Positions 1 to 8,647 of a stretch of DNA of 29,622 bases are shown piece by piece (position 1 is the stretch's first letter; the number at the start of each line of letters is the position of its first letter). Source of the DNA: a virus. Below the pieces are notes generated by a model. That model saw nothing but the letters and a program-made list of their open reading frames with translations, was not told the DNA's origin and searched no databases. The stretch covers positions 1-29,622 of the IMG/VR virus record IMGVR_UViG_3300034374_002197; one strand, 5' to 3'. The translations under genes and the position numbers were made by a program.

Positions 1-1
1 C

Positions 2-1072
2 GTTAATGTTCCACAAACAGGGCTATCGGCTACTGGTCAGGTCGGCACCGTTGAGGTAGGTATTGGAATAACTGCCTCGGTTACCGGTGTATCTGCTTCT
101 GTTATTCTCCCAGCGCCAATTTCGTTCTCTGGTTTTGGGGATGCTCAAATATCTACGGCTCAGTCAAAGTTTGGCGGGGCAAGTTTACTTTTAGACGGCA
201 CCGGAGATTATTTAGAGTCTCAAGAAACATACAACCTTGGAAGTGATCCTTTTACAATAGATATGTGGGTCAGACCAACCAGTGGAACGCAAGATGCGGT
301 GTTCTTTGACTCTAGGGATTCCACATCTAACAATGCGTTAGCTCTTCGCCAAGCAACAGATAATCTGTTAGTTATTCGAGCAAACGGAACGCTATTTAAT
401 GTAAATGGCGTGTTTTCAGCAAATACTTGGGTTCACATTGCTGTTACCAGAGGTGATCCTTTCGGTAACACTTACTCAGTTTTTGTAGATGGCGTTAAAG
501 TAGACAGTACGCTTTTTGGAACAACGGCTACCGCGGCAACTATACACGTCGGTTCAGATTTTAACGGCTCCAATACTTGGGAAGGATATGTAGACGAACT
601 TCGTGTATCTGCGGTAGACAGATATGACGGAAACGATTTTAGCCCGCCAACTTCGGCATACACAGAAATTGAAGATACCCCTGTTTTATTGCATTTTGAC
701 GGGGGTAACGGCTCTACTACATTTACAAACAGTGGATTTGTACAAGCGGTAATTGTTACGGCGGATGCCAATGTATTCCCAACAGGAGTGGATGCAACCG
801 GCGAAGTAGGAACGCCGGAGATTAGCGGCGACGCCAATGTTCCGACCACTGGACTTCCTGTTACGGGTAGTGTAGGTACTGTTTCCATTACAGGAACAGC
901 TAATGTATCCTTAACGGGTGAAAGTCTATCCGCGCAGGTAGGCAATGTCTTTGTGTGGGGTGAGGTTGTGCCGGATCAACTTCCGAGTTGGTCTGAAGAG
1001 ACACCGAGTCAAACACCGAGTTGGACAGGCGTAACACCTTCTCAAACACCGGGTTGGGAAGACGCCGCATAG
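2..1072 (+). CDS. LamG-domain tail fibre / adhesin, 5' partial
   Basis: The reading frame is open from base 2, so the start lies upstream of the window and the ATG at 263 is internal; 356 residues are visible. A LamG / concanavalin-A-like domain runs from about residue 57 (KFGGASLLLDGTGDYLES, the classic first strand) to about 205 (GYVDELRVS). LamG domains are beta-sandwiches that often bind glycans, so a host-surface binding role is inferred. The domain is flanked by degenerate 22-residue repeats, one or two before it (residues 1-44) and three after it (256-321), with the pattern ANVxxTGxxxTGxVGTxxI. Two 11-residue PSW-TPSQT repeats follow near the C-terminus. The stop overlaps the AGGAG ribosome site of the next gene. 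The fold call is firm; the receptor is unknown. Confidence 0.85.
   Translation, partial: VNVPQTGLSATGQVGTVEVGIGITASVTGVSASVILPAPISFSGFGDAQISTAQSKFGGASLLLDGTGDYLESQETYNLGSDPFTIDMWVRPTSGTQDAVFFDSRDSTSNNALALRQATDNLLVIRANGTLFNVNGVFSANTWVHIAVTRGDPFGNTYSVFVDGVKVDSTLFGTTATAATIHVGSDFNGSNTWEGYVDELRVSAVDRYDGNDFSPPTSAYTEIEDTPVLLHFDGGNGSTTFTNSGFVQAVIVTADANVFPTGVDATGEVGTPEISGDANVPTTGLPVTGSVGTVSITGTANVSLTGESLSAQVGNVFVWGEVVPDQLPSWSEETPSQTPSWTGVTPSQTPGWEDAA
767..964 (+). repeat. three tandem 66-bp (22-residue) repeats in the LamG protein
   Basis: Three consecutive in-frame units at 767-832, 833-898 and 899-964 encode ANVFPTGVDATGEVGT..., ANVPTTGLPVTGSVGT... and ANVSLTGESLSAQVGN.... A related unit sits at 2-67 (VNVPQTGLSATGQVGTVEV), with a weaker one at 68-133. 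The units are similar in protein more than in DNA, so they are old. Related repeats reappear in the gene at 10100-10726. Confidence 0.8.
983..1048 (+). repeat. two tandem 33-bp repeats, PSW-TPSQT
   Basis: Units at 983-1015 and 1016-1048 encode PSWSEETPSQT and PSWTGVTPSQT, and a third unit begins (PGW) before the stop. They form a Pro/Trp/Ser/Thr-rich C-terminal tail on the LamG protein. Confidence 0.75.
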
Positions 1073-1081
1073 GAGAACTAA

Positions 1082-1660
1082 ATGGCGAGCACATATACCA
1101 CAAACACCGGAATTGAGCTAATCGCTACGGGCGAACAGTCCGGAACTTGGGGTGCAACAACAAACACAAACCTACAGATTGTGGACCGTGCTCTTAACGG
1201 CGTGGGCAATATTACACTATCTGGGACGACTCACACGTTATCAACAACCGACGGTACGTTAACCGACGGTATGTTTAAGACTTTAGTTTTAGGTGGTTCC
1301 CCATCTGGAACAAACACGATCACCGTCTCTCCAAATGACGCGCAAAAGATCTACATGGTTTACAATAACTCAGGTCAATCTGCGATATTTAGTCAGGGGT
1401 CTGGAGCCAACGTCACAGTAGCCAATGGCGACACAAAGATTATTTATTGCGATGGCGCGGGAGCGGGTGCCGCGGTCTCAGATTTCACAGCCAACCTTGC
1501 CTCATCCTCGATCAAGGTGACAGGCGGCAGTGTGACAGGAATTACAGACCTCGCTATCGCGGATGGCGGGACCGGAGCGAGTACAGCTTCCGCCGCATTA
1601 ACTAACTTAGGTGCCGAACCTGCTGGTACAGCCGTGGCACTGGCAATTGCACTAGGGTGA
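1082..1660 (+). CDS. tail-fibre-like protein with GTWG N-terminal module
   Basis: This 192-residue protein opens with TNTGIELIATGEQSGTWG followed by TNTNLQIVDRAL, an N-terminal module I recognise from many marine phage fibre proteins. The centre is beta-rich and Thr/Gly-rich (residues 45-140). Near the C-terminus is ADGGTGASTASAALTNLG (about 161-178), the common phage fibre linker motif that usually precedes a tip domain. Here the protein ends about 15 residues after that motif, so a tip domain appears to be missing or is supplied by another gene. AGGAG at 1071-1075 lies six bases before the ATG and overlaps the previous stop. The exact role (fibre shaft or adaptor) is inferred. Confidence 0.75.
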   Translation: MASTYTTNTGIELIATGEQSGTWGATTNTNLQIVDRALNGVGNITLSGTTHTLSTTDGTLTDGMFKTLVLGGSPSGTNTITVSPNDAQKIYMVYNNSGQSAIFSQGSGANVTVANGDTKIIYCDGAGAGAAVSDFTANLASSSIKVTGGSVTGITDLAIADGGTGASTASAALTNLGAEPAGTAVALAIALG

Positions 1661-1665
1661 GATAA

Positions 1666-1998
1666 ATGGCAAATACCTTTACACGCAAACTTTCTCGGAG
1701 CATCGGCACTTCACTGACGGCTGTTGGCTCGTACACGGTGGGGTCTTCTACGGATGTCACAGTCATTGGTTTGACTGTCGCAAACAGGACAGCTTCTCAG
1801 GTTCTTGTGGATGCCACACTGAACGACGGCTCAAACGACACTTACATTGTAAAAGACGCGCCTGTCCCTGCTGGGTCATCGCTCGTTATTGTGGGCGGCG
1901 ATCAGAAAGTGGTTTTAACAACAAACGACAGCATTAAGGTTAAGTCCGACACTGCGTCATCTGTTGATGCGATTATGTCGATTCTGGAGATCACCTAA
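1666..1998 (+). CDS. small beta-rich virion protein
   Basis: The protein has 110 residues, is nearly all predicted beta-strand and has no signal peptide or membrane segment. The C-terminal half has the pattern PAGSSLVIVGGDQKVVLTTNDSIKV followed by a stretch ending SILEI, familiar from small structural proteins beside fibre genes in marine phage contigs. The start lies five bases after the previous stop, with GGTGAGA just upstream. Its stop TAA overlaps the next ATG (TAATG), which indicates translational coupling. A fibre-associated or decoration role is inferred from context only. Confidence 0.6.
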   Translation: MANTFTRKLSRSIGTSLTAVGSYTVGSSTDVTVIGLTVANRTASQVLVDATLNDGSNDTYIVKDAPVPAGSSLVIVGGDQKVVLTTNDSIKVKSDTASSVDAIMSILEIT

Positions 1999-2945
1999 TG
2001 GCTTATTTTGGTAACACACCTGCCGACAGTTTTACTGCGATTACCAAAGACACTTTTTCTGGTAACGGCAGTACCACAGCATTTACCCTTACTAATCCTG
2101 CGACAACAAACGGCGTACAGGTCTTTGTTGAAAACGTAAGGCAGGAGCCAACAGATGCTTATACGGTGTCTGGAACCACACTAACATTCACAGCGGCACC
2201 GGTCACAGGCACAGATAACATTTATGTTGTGAACTCAGGCACTCCTGTTTCTACGATCACGCATCCTTCGGGCACTGCGCTGGAAGCAACGTCCGGTACT
2301 TTTAGCGGAAATGTAAGCACCAGCGGTGACTTAAAAGTAGACGTTTCTTCTGGCGGGACTTATACCGTCACAGGTACAGACACAGCAACTAACCGCACAC
2401 TGACTCTGCCGGATGAGACGGGGACGGTGTTGACGAGTGCGTCATCTATCCCGTCCAGCCAGATCACTGGATCGCTTGGGATTACTGAAGCTGATTCTTG
2501 GAGAATATCCACAACAACATCAGCGGCTAATGGGGCTGTGATATCCACTAACTGGGAACAAGTTGATACTGACGGCTTTGTTGTTTTGGGAACTGGATTG
2601 TCGCAAAGTTCTGGAGTATTTACTTTCCCGTCTACGGGTTATTGGTGGATTAACTTTTTTGCTGAAGGCAACAGAACCAATGCGAATACGCAGTATATTT
2701 GTATGGTTTTACAATATACAAGTAACAACTCAACTTATTCCGATGCAGTAGAATCTCGGAGTACCGTTCCAACTACAAATTACAGATCAAATTCTTCCGG
2801 TGTGTTTATGTTCAAAATAACGGATACGGCTAATCAAAAAATTAGATTTGTAATGGATACAGCGGCAGGAAGTGGAACTGAGTTCATTGGGGCGACTGAC
2901 AGGTCGGCAACAGGATTTAGCACATTTAAGGTAGCGGAAGTATGA
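1998..2945 (+). CDS. tail fibre with T7 gp17-like N-terminal module and C-terminal beta-sandwich tip
   Basis: The protein has 315 residues. Residues 12-85 (FTAITKDTFSGNGSTTAFTL, VFVENVRQEP, TDNIYVVNSG) form the beta-module found at the start of many marine phage fibres. Residues 85-150 carry repeat-type shaft sequence that includes TATNRTLTLPDETGT, a common linker. Residues 160-315 look like a C1q/TNF-type jelly roll: a GVFTFPSTGYWWINFF strand pair, alternating hydrophobic strands and a closing FSTFKVAEV. Such tips usually trimerise and bind receptors. GGAG about seven bases upstream fits the start, and the ATG overlaps the preceding TAA. The stop overlaps the next gene by four bases. The tip assignment is by pattern only. 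Confidence 0.7.
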   Translation: MAYFGNTPADSFTAITKDTFSGNGSTTAFTLTNPATTNGVQVFVENVRQEPTDAYTVSGTTLTFTAAPVTGTDNIYVVNSGTPVSTITHPSGTALEATSGTFSGNVSTSGDLKVDVSSGGTYTVTGTDTATNRTLTLPDETGTVLTSASSIPSSQITGSLGITEADSWRISTTTSAANGAVISTNWEQVDTDGFVVLGTGLSQSSGVFTFPSTGYWWINFFAEGNRTNANTQYICMVLQYTSNNSTYSDAVESRSTVPTTNYRSNSSGVFMFKITDTANQKIRFVMDTAAGSGTEFIGATDRSATGFSTFKVAEV

Positions 2946-3292
2946 CGGACTTTGTACAACAAGCTCTGAAAGCCCTGCGTCCTGACACTCCTAACTGGTA
3001 TGGATGGGCAAAGGTTGACGCAGACGGGAACACAATTCCAAACGATCAGCGTATGTGTTGGGAACACGCCATTGTTATTCAGGACGGTGTGACCAAGCCA
3101 ACCAAAGAAGAATTTGATGCCAAGGTAGCAGAACTCCAAGCGGCATACGATGAAGCCAATGCACCATACAAACTGGATCGCAAGAAAGCCTACCCATCCA
3201 TCGCAGAGCAACTGGATCAGATTTACCATGAAGGCATTGACGCATGGAAAGAAACCATCGCGGCTGTTAAAGCGGAGTATCCAAAGCCATGA
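2942..3292 (+). CDS. small conserved fibre-linked protein (possible fibre assembly factor)
   Basis: The protein has 116 residues, is charged and mainly helical, with no signal or membrane segment. The C-terminal third contains AYPSIAEQLDQIYHEGIDAWK (about residues 81-101), a motif I recognise in many phage proteins encoded just after fibre genes. The N-terminal half (NWYGWAKVDADGNTI, RMCWEHAIVIQDG) looks like a compact beta region. It overlaps the preceding fibre gene by ATGA, so the two are probably translated together. That pairing suggests a chaperone or accessory subunit for the fibre at 1998-2945. This role is inferred and has not been shown for the family as far as I know. Confidence 0.6.
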   Translation: MTDFVQQALKALRPDTPNWYGWAKVDADGNTIPNDQRMCWEHAIVIQDGVTKPTKEEFDAKVAELQAAYDEANAPYKLDRKKAYPSIAEQLDQIYHEGIDAWKETIAAVKAEYPKP

Positions 3293-3705
3293 GCTATATC
3301 GGCAAAGCACCGGGGTTCGGAATCCGAAATCGCTTCTACTTTACGGCGACAGCAAGTCAAACATCGTTTTCTGGATCTGATGATAATGGTCAGACGCTCA
3401 AGTACGCAGATTCAAAGTACACGGATGTGTACTTAAACGGAGTGTCTTTGGTTGCGGGCACGGACTATACGGCGGGAACGGGTACTTCGGTGGTTTTGAC
3501 CACAGGCGCGAGTGCCGATGACGTTGTTGAAATAGTCGCTTATGAACTTTTTTCAGTAGCGAATCTGGCAAACTACTCGAACACGATGGTTGTTCCGTTC
3601 TACAAGGCGGATTCAACTCTTGATACAATACCGTTAAATGCGTTACAGCAGGTCCCCTTCTTTGACGCAAGCGGTGCAGAAGACAATATTTCTTTAACGG
3701 CTTGA
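3289..3705 (+). CDS. tail-fibre module protein
   Basis: The protein has 138 residues. Residues 15-90 match a module common in marine phage fibres: RFYFTATASQTSFSG, then DSKYTDVYLNGVSLVAGTDY, then a strand ending VVEIVAYELFSVANL. In other phages this module sits at the N-terminus of a longer fibre; here it stands alone with a short tail, so it may be a connector or a cassette remnant. It starts inside the previous gene (ATGA overlap). The stop lies eight bases before the next ATG and is followed by GAGGTG. Confidence 0.65.
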   Translation: MSYIGKAPGFGIRNRFYFTATASQTSFSGSDDNGQTLKYADSKYTDVYLNGVSLVAGTDYTAGTGTSVVLTTGASADDVVEIVAYELFSVANLANYSNTMVVPFYKADSTLDTIPLNALQQVPFFDASGAEDNISLTA

Positions 3706-3713
3706 GGTGAAAA

Positions 3714-4118
3714 ATGGCTAAGTTAGTCAAATCCATATACACAGGTTCGGATGTCACGGCGCTTGGCGAAACAACTTCATCCGATCAACTCGAAGGGCGG
3801 TATGCGGTCGAGGTTGCGACACTGACTGATGGCGCTTCGATCACCCCTGATTTTGGTGCGAACCAAAACTTTACTGTAACCCTCGGAGGTGGCAGGACCC
3901 TTGAAAATCCATCAAACATGGTAGTTGGACAGACTGGTTCGATCTTTGTTGTACAGGACGGTACTGGTTCACGCACACTGTCTTTTGGCACTTACTGGGA
4001 TTTTGCAGGTGGTACTGCTCCTACGCTAACTACAACCGCCTCTGCGGTAGATCGCATTGATTACATCGTTCGCACATCAACATCCATTCACGCTGTCGTA
4101 ACTTTGGCGTATTCATAA
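3714..4118 (+). CDS. beta-rich tail-fibre module protein
   Basis: The protein has 134 residues, nearly all beta-strand. The core reads NFTVTLGGGRTLENPSNM, then GQTGSIFVVQDGTGSRTLSFG, then YWDFAGGTAPTL. This beta-prism-like module is frequent in marine phage fibres, usually inside larger proteins. GAGGTG overlapping the previous stop serves as its ribosome site. Its TAA overlaps the ATG of the large LamG/SPRY gene (TAATG), so the two are probably coupled. Function beyond fibre component is unknown. Confidence 0.65.
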   Translation: MAKLVKSIYTGSDVTALGETTSSDQLEGRYAVEVATLTDGASITPDFGANQNFTVTLGGGRTLENPSNMVVGQTGSIFVVQDGTGSRTLSFGTYWDFAGGTAPTLTTTASAVDRIDYIVRTSTSIHAVVTLAYS

Positions 4119-6628
4119 TGTTTATCAACAACCTCATAGCAGGATCGGCAGGACAAGCGACGGACTTCTATCCTACGACGATAGAACAATCGCTACGGTT
4201 TAACGATAATGACTCTGCGTATCTGAGTCGGACTTTTGCGGCGGGTGACCAAAAGACTTGGACTTGGAGTGGTTGGGTTAAGATTGGAAACATATCAGCC
4301 AACTCGACTATTTTTAGCGGTGGCTCAAGCACTGGCCGTGTTGCTTTATACAAAAGCAGTGGTGGCAATTTAATCACTGACTTAGGCGGAACTGGGGCAT
4401 ATGATCAATCTGTTGCGGTCTTTCGTGATCCATCAGCTTGGTATCATCTTGTTTGGCGTTTTAATACTCTTGATGGAACAGGTGCGAACAGGAGTCGTAT
4501 CTGGATTAATGGCGAAGAAATAACACTGACTAAAACTCGCACTTGGTCATTCGATACTAATTATGCAATAAACAGTGCCGCACTGCACACGATGGGTGTC
4601 TTTTCTAATTCAATAGGAACTTATCACTTAGACGGCTATCTAGCCGAAGTCCACTTCACAGACGGTACAGCCTACGATGCTGATGCGTTCGGGGAATTCA
4701 AGGAAAATGTGTGGGTGGCTAAGACTCCATCGGTTACCTACGGTACGAATGGGTTTCACCTAGAGTTTGACGGTAACGTCAACGATAGCTCTGGGGAGGG
4801 TAACAACTGGACTGCGAATAACATCACATCAGATGATTATGTGAGTGATAGTCCGACGAATAACTTTGCTACGTTGAATCCTCTAACTGGCGGATCATCT
4901 ACCACATCTAATGGTAATCTCGAAGCAACCATCGCCCCTGTAAATGGAGCTAGAGTTTCTACTTTTGCAGTTAATTCTGGTAAGTGGTACTGCGAGATGG
5001 TTCCAACAACTATCGCAGGTTATTTTGTTGTTGGTATTGGCGCACCGTACTCAAAAGGGTGGAACTCAAGCCAAGAAGCAAACCCTAAAACCATTGTTTA
5101 TACTTCACAAGGAAACTTGACTAGCAACGGTGGTTGGTCAACTTCATCTAGTACAGTATCAGGAACCTATACGACAAATGATGTGATTGGTATAGCACTA
5201 GATATGGAGTCTGCAACCAATACTATTGAGTTTTACAAAAATGGTACATCTGTTGGATCGGCAAATATAACTGTGGATAGTGATGTTTCATTTTTGATTG
5301 GAAACTCATCTGGGGCATCAAATGGTGCAGGAAGAGTCAATTTCGGCCAACAAGATTTCACCTACACACCGCCATCAAATCACCTTGCACTTTCGACAGC
5401 CAACCTACCCGACCCTGAGATAGACCCTGCACAGGGTAGTAGTCCTGTGGATTACTTTGGGACGCTAACGTGGTCTGGAGACGACAACGCAACACGCACT
5501 ATTCAAGCAGGAGGCTCTGGTGTAACAGGGGACATTAACTTCACACCCGACTTCTCTTGGGTTAAGCGCAGAAACGGATCGAGCAATGGTAGTGATCATA
5601 TGCTATTGGACGCTGTTCGTGGTGTCGGTTCGTTCAATGCTTTAGTTTCTAATGGCCCATCGCCTGATGGCACACGGGCTGAAGGTAAAACTCAGGCAGG
5701 GTCAGCTTGGACTAACTTTGGCGACATTAATGCGTACACAACTGATGGGTTTACTGTTCAGAAAGGTAGTGATCCAAGCCATACGCTAGAAGGAATTAAC
5801 CAATCTGGTGGTACTTATGTAGGATGGCTTTGGAATTTAGGTGGTGCGCCTACGGTAGACAACAGTGCAGGTGCAGGAGCTACCCCAACAGCAGGTAGTG
5901 TAAAAGTAAACGGGTCAAATTACGGATCAGCTTTGGCGGGGTCAATTCCTGCAACAAGGCTCAGTGCAAACACAACAAGTGGTTGTAGTATCGTGACCTA
6001 CACTGGAACTGGCTCTGACGGAACTATTGCTCACGGTCTGTCACAAGCACCTGAGATGCTTGTTTTTAGACGTAGAGATGCAGATGGAACAGATCACCTT
6101 GTCTATCATAGTGCGTTAGGTGCGGGTAAAAACTTGCGACACAATAATACGGACGCCGAAAATTCAAACACAACTTTCTTTCAAAACACTGCACCAACAA
6201 GCACTGTTTTTAGCATAGGTAGTTCAACACTAAACACCAACGGCAGGACATTTGTAGTTTATTGCTTCCACAGTGTCGAAGGCTTCTCAAAGTTTGGCTC
6301 ATTTTCGGGAAATAATTCTACGGACGGGCCATTTATCTACTTGGGCTTCAGGCCCGCATTGTTCATGGTGAAGTGTAAAAACACGACAGGCTCTTGGTAT
6401 TGCTATGATACAACTAGGTTGGACTACAACGTCATGGGATCACAAGGACAGCCAATAGCGTGGGATACAACCGCAGGAGAAGACAGCGGTGCAGATGCAT
6501 CTTGGTACGTTGATGCATTATCAAACGGCATTAAAATTAGAAACAACTCTAACTTTGATAATGGAACAAACAGCTTCATCTACATGGCATTTGCCGAAAA
6601 CCCGTTTAAGTACAGCAACGCTCGCTGA
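4118..6628 (+). CDS. large LamG + SPRY adhesin with three C-terminal repeats
   Basis: The protein has 836 residues. Residues 22-185 form a LamG-like domain (SLRFNDNDSAYLSRTF, WTWSGWVKIG, YLAEVHFTDG). After an FDGNVNDSSGEGNNW linker, residues 265-410 form a SPRY-like domain (KWYCEMVP, YFVVGIG, DVIGIALDM, NTIEFYKNG). Residues 475-832 carry three degenerate repeats sharing a hydrophobic (F/M)(S/L/M)V(K/F)(R/C) strand, a central HxLxD or YDTTR-like segment, a dGF/NGI strand and a closing aromatic strand. The last repeat ends IYMAFAENPFKYSNAR, a C-terminus I know from marine phage fibre proteins. LamG and SPRY domains are recognition folds, so receptor binding is inferred. There is no signal peptide. 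Confidence 0.8.
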   Translation: MFINNLIAGSAGQATDFYPTTIEQSLRFNDNDSAYLSRTFAAGDQKTWTWSGWVKIGNISANSTIFSGGSSTGRVALYKSSGGNLITDLGGTGAYDQSVAVFRDPSAWYHLVWRFNTLDGTGANRSRIWINGEEITLTKTRTWSFDTNYAINSAALHTMGVFSNSIGTYHLDGYLAEVHFTDGTAYDADAFGEFKENVWVAKTPSVTYGTNGFHLEFDGNVNDSSGEGNNWTANNITSDDYVSDSPTNNFATLNPLTGGSSTTSNGNLEATIAPVNGARVSTFAVNSGKWYCEMVPTTIAGYFVVGIGAPYSKGWNSSQEANPKTIVYTSQGNLTSNGGWSTSSSTVSGTYTTNDVIGIALDMESATNTIEFYKNGTSVGSANITVDSDVSFLIGNSSGASNGAGRVNFGQQDFTYTPPSNHLALSTANLPDPEIDPAQGSSPVDYFGTLTWSGDDNATRTIQAGGSGVTGDINFTPDFSWVKRRNGSSNGSDHMLLDAVRGVGSFNALVSNGPSPDGTRAEGKTQAGSAWTNFGDINAYTTDGFTVQKGSDPSHTLEGINQSGGTYVGWLWNLGGAPTVDNSAGAGATPTAGSVKVNGSNYGSALAGSIPATRLSANTTSGCSIVTYTGTGSDGTIAHGLSQAPEMLVFRRRDADGTDHLVYHSALGAGKNLRHNNTDAENSNTTFFQNTAPTSTVFSIGSSTLNTNGRTFVVYCFHSVEGFSKFGSFSGNNSTDGPFIYLGFRPALFMVKCKNTTGSWYCYDTTRLDYNVMGSQGQPIAWDTTAGEDSGADASWYVDALSNGIKIRNNSNFDNGTNSFIYMAFAENPFKYSNAR

Positions 6629-6643
6629 TAGGAGATAGAAACA

Positions 6644-7195
6644 ATGTGGACATATAATGGACGCACAATCAGAGTCGGCAGAAGTTGGGCTGACGATTCT
6701 GGCGTAAAGCATCCAACGAACTGGTCATCTTGGTCAGCAGACGAAAAAGCCGCTAGAGGTCTGGTGTGGAATCAGGACTTACAGCCTGTACCGTTCGACA
6801 ATCGCTTCTACTGGTCAGCAGGAGTTCCAAAGGCATTAGATGATGTCAATGAAGTAGACGAGGACGGCAATCCTGCACTAGATCCTGACGGTGTACAGAT
6901 CGTCACCAAAGGACTCAAGAGCAATGCCATCGCACAGACGAAAGTGACTGCTAGCGGCTTGCTTGCTCCGACTGATTGGATGGTCATCAAGGCGGCAGAG
7001 GTATCGGGATACACTGTCCCTGCTGAAGTAACAACTTATCGTGCGGCAGTGCGTACAGCATCGAATACCATCGAGACTGCAATCACAGGCGCGGCAGATC
7101 ATGCGGCATTTATGGCTCTCTACAACGCTCCTGTGGATGCTGACGGTAACAATGCTGGAAACGCACCGATCAATGACTGGCCGGAGACGATCTAA
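6644..7195 (+). CDS. fibre-cluster accessory protein, function unknown
   Basis: The protein has 183 residues. The N-terminus (MWTYNGRTIRVGRSWADDSGVKHPTNWSSWSADEKAARGL) followed by DNRFYWSAGVPKAL is beta-rich and tryptophan-rich. The C-terminal half (about 85-165) is helical, with ATDWMVIKAAE-like charged stretches, and resembles the helical tails of phage fibre assembly proteins. It ends PINDWPETI. AGGAGA lies in the 15-base gap after the large adhesin gene. Its TAA overlaps the next ATG. Position, size and architecture suggest an assembly chaperone or accessory for the 836-residue adhesin, parallel to the gene at 2942-3292. This is inference. Confidence 0.55.
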   Translation: MWTYNGRTIRVGRSWADDSGVKHPTNWSSWSADEKAARGLVWNQDLQPVPFDNRFYWSAGVPKALDDVNEVDEDGNPALDPDGVQIVTKGLKSNAIAQTKVTASGLLAPTDWMVIKAAEVSGYTVPAEVTTYRAAVRTASNTIETAITGAADHAAFMALYNAPVDADGNNAGNAPINDWPETI

Positions 7196-8253
7196 TGGCG
7201 ATCAGTAAGATTGGATCAGATGCTTTAGAAGCTGGCGCGGTTGATGCCACAGGGGTGTCTGACTCAGCCAACACCTCTACAGGATTCTTTGCTCTTCCAT
7301 CAGGAACTACGGCACAGCGTCCGGGGTCTCCTGCTGATGGTTATGTGCGGTTTAATACATCAACGTCTGAGCCGGAATGGTATGACGAATTTTCAAGCTC
7401 TTGGGTTAATTTTAGTGACGAGCCTAATCGTAGTATCTCGGTAGATTTTTTAGTTGTTGCTGGTGGCGCTTCCGGGGGTAGATATGGCGCTGGCGCTGGC
7501 GGTGGTGGTGCCGGGGGTTATCGTACATCGGTTGGTACTTCTGGTGACAATTCTTCAGCGGAATCAACTTTATCTTTAGCGTTAGACACCTCATATACCG
7601 TTACTGTTGGCGGGGGCGGTGCCGCAAGATCCGGTTCTGACGCAGTCGGAGAAAATGGTACTAATTCTGTATTTTCCACCATTACATCTACTGGTGGCGG
7701 GGGCGGTGGTACTAACGGTACAGGTAACACTGGTGGATCTGGTGGTGGTGCAGGCGGTACTAATACTTCCGGTGCTTCTGGTACGTCTAACCAAGGTGGT
7801 GACGGCGGCGCAGGACACACATCTGCCAATAACGGCGCTGGTGGCGGTGGCGGCGGTGCTGGTGGCAATGGAAGCGCGGGGACAAGTTCAGGCGGTGGTA
7901 ATGGCGGTGCCGGTTTAACAAGCTCTATTGACTCAGTAGCAAGGGCAGGTGGTGGCGGCGGGGGTTGTGTCGCCGCAGATACTCCGGGCACTGCAAGTAG
8001 CGGAGGTGGCGCTGGATCCACAACTGGAACGGCAACTAGCGGAACGACTAACACCGGTGGCGGTGGCGGTGGCGCAGGAGCCGGTGGAGGTACTTCTGGA
8101 GCCGGTGGATCGGGTGTTGTGGTCATTAAGTATTCAGACACAATTAGCGTTTCTAACCCGGGCGGCGGTTTGACGTTTAGCACCGCGTCTTCAGGCGGGA
8201 ATAAGATAACCACATTTACCGCTGGAACTGGCAATATACAGTTTAGCTTGTAG
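7195..8253 (+). CDS. glycine-rich tail adhesin A
   Basis: The protein has 352 residues. Residues 34-55 (LPSGTTAQRPGSPADGYVRFNT) are a short module shared with the gene at 9050. From VDFLVVAGG (about 83) to GGSGVVVIKYS (about 310) the protein is a glycine-rich domain. It has an early YTVTVGGGG strand, then dense runs such as GGGGGGTNGTGNTGGSGGG and NGAGGGGGGAGGNGSAG. Domains of this composition, as in the phage S16 adhesin, fold as polyglycine-II helix sandwiches whose loops bind outer-membrane receptors. That structure is known for S16, not shown here. The ATG overlaps the previous stop. Antisense proline-rich frames opposite this gene are only by-products of glycine codons. Confidence 0.8.
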   Translation: MAISKIGSDALEAGAVDATGVSDSANTSTGFFALPSGTTAQRPGSPADGYVRFNTSTSEPEWYDEFSSSWVNFSDEPNRSISVDFLVVAGGASGGRYGAGAGGGGAGGYRTSVGTSGDNSSAESTLSLALDTSYTVTVGGGGAARSGSDAVGENGTNSVFSTITSTGGGGGGTNGTGNTGGSGGGAGGTNTSGASGTSNQGGDGGAGHTSANNGAGGGGGGAGGNGSAGTSSGGGNGGAGLTSSIDSVARAGGGGGGCVAADTPGTASSGGGAGSTTGTATSGTTNTGGGGGGAGAGGGTSGAGGSGVVVIKYSDTISVSNPGGGLTFSTASSGGNKITTFTAGTGNIQFSL

Positions 8254-8263
8254 GAAAACAGCA

Positions 8264-8635
8264 ATGGCTCACTATGCTTTTTTAGATGAAAACAATGTCG
8301 TAACCGAGGTAATTGCCGGAAATACGGAAGGCGGACTGATTGATTGGGAATCGCACTATGGTGCTTTCCGTGGTCAGGCTTGTAAGCGCACTAGCTACAA
8401 CACGCACGGCGGAATACACGGATCAGGTGGCACACCATTTCGTAAAAATTACGCAGGCATCGGATACACTTATGACGCTACTCGTGATGCGTTCATTCCA
8501 CCACAGCCTTACGCAAGCTGGGCACTGAACGAAACATCGTGCCTCTGGGAAGCACCTGTTGCATACCCTGATGACGGTAATATGTATCGCTGGGACGAAG
8601 ACACAACCAACTGGGTTGAAATCACTGAGGAGTAA
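8264..8635 (+). CDS. small fibre-cluster protein B1
   Basis: The protein has 123 residues. It starts MAHYAFLDENNVVTEVI, then SYNTHGGIH, RKNYAGIGYTYD, FIPPQPYASWALNETSCLWEA and WDEDTTNWVEITEE. This is a widespread small protein of marine phages, including T4-like cyanophages, of unknown function and usually found among tail-fibre genes. Its C-terminal 64 residues differ from the neighbouring paralogue (8648-9046) at only about eight positions, while the N-terminal halves are diverged. GGAAAA lies upstream of the start in the ten-base gap after adhesin A. Confidence 0.7.
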   Translation: MAHYAFLDENNVVTEVIAGNTEGGLIDWESHYGAFRGQACKRTSYNTHGGIHGSGGTPFRKNYAGIGYTYDATRDAFIPPQPYASWALNETSCLWEAPVAYPDDGNMYRWDEDTTNWVEITEE

Positions 8636-8647
8636 AGGAGACAAGCA

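Noticed and set aside
2834-3310. Minus-strand 158-codon frame with Cys/Trp/Phe-rich sequence that looks membrane-like
   Set aside because: It covers two genes supported by family motifs and ATGA coupling on the + strand. No promoter or ribosome site was seen for it.
7518-8264. Minus-strand 248-codon proline-rich open frame opposite the glycine-rich adhesin
   Set aside because: It is the reverse complement of glycine codons (GGN giving NCC), has no ribosome site in context and lies fully over a well-supported gene. The same applies to 9241-9441.
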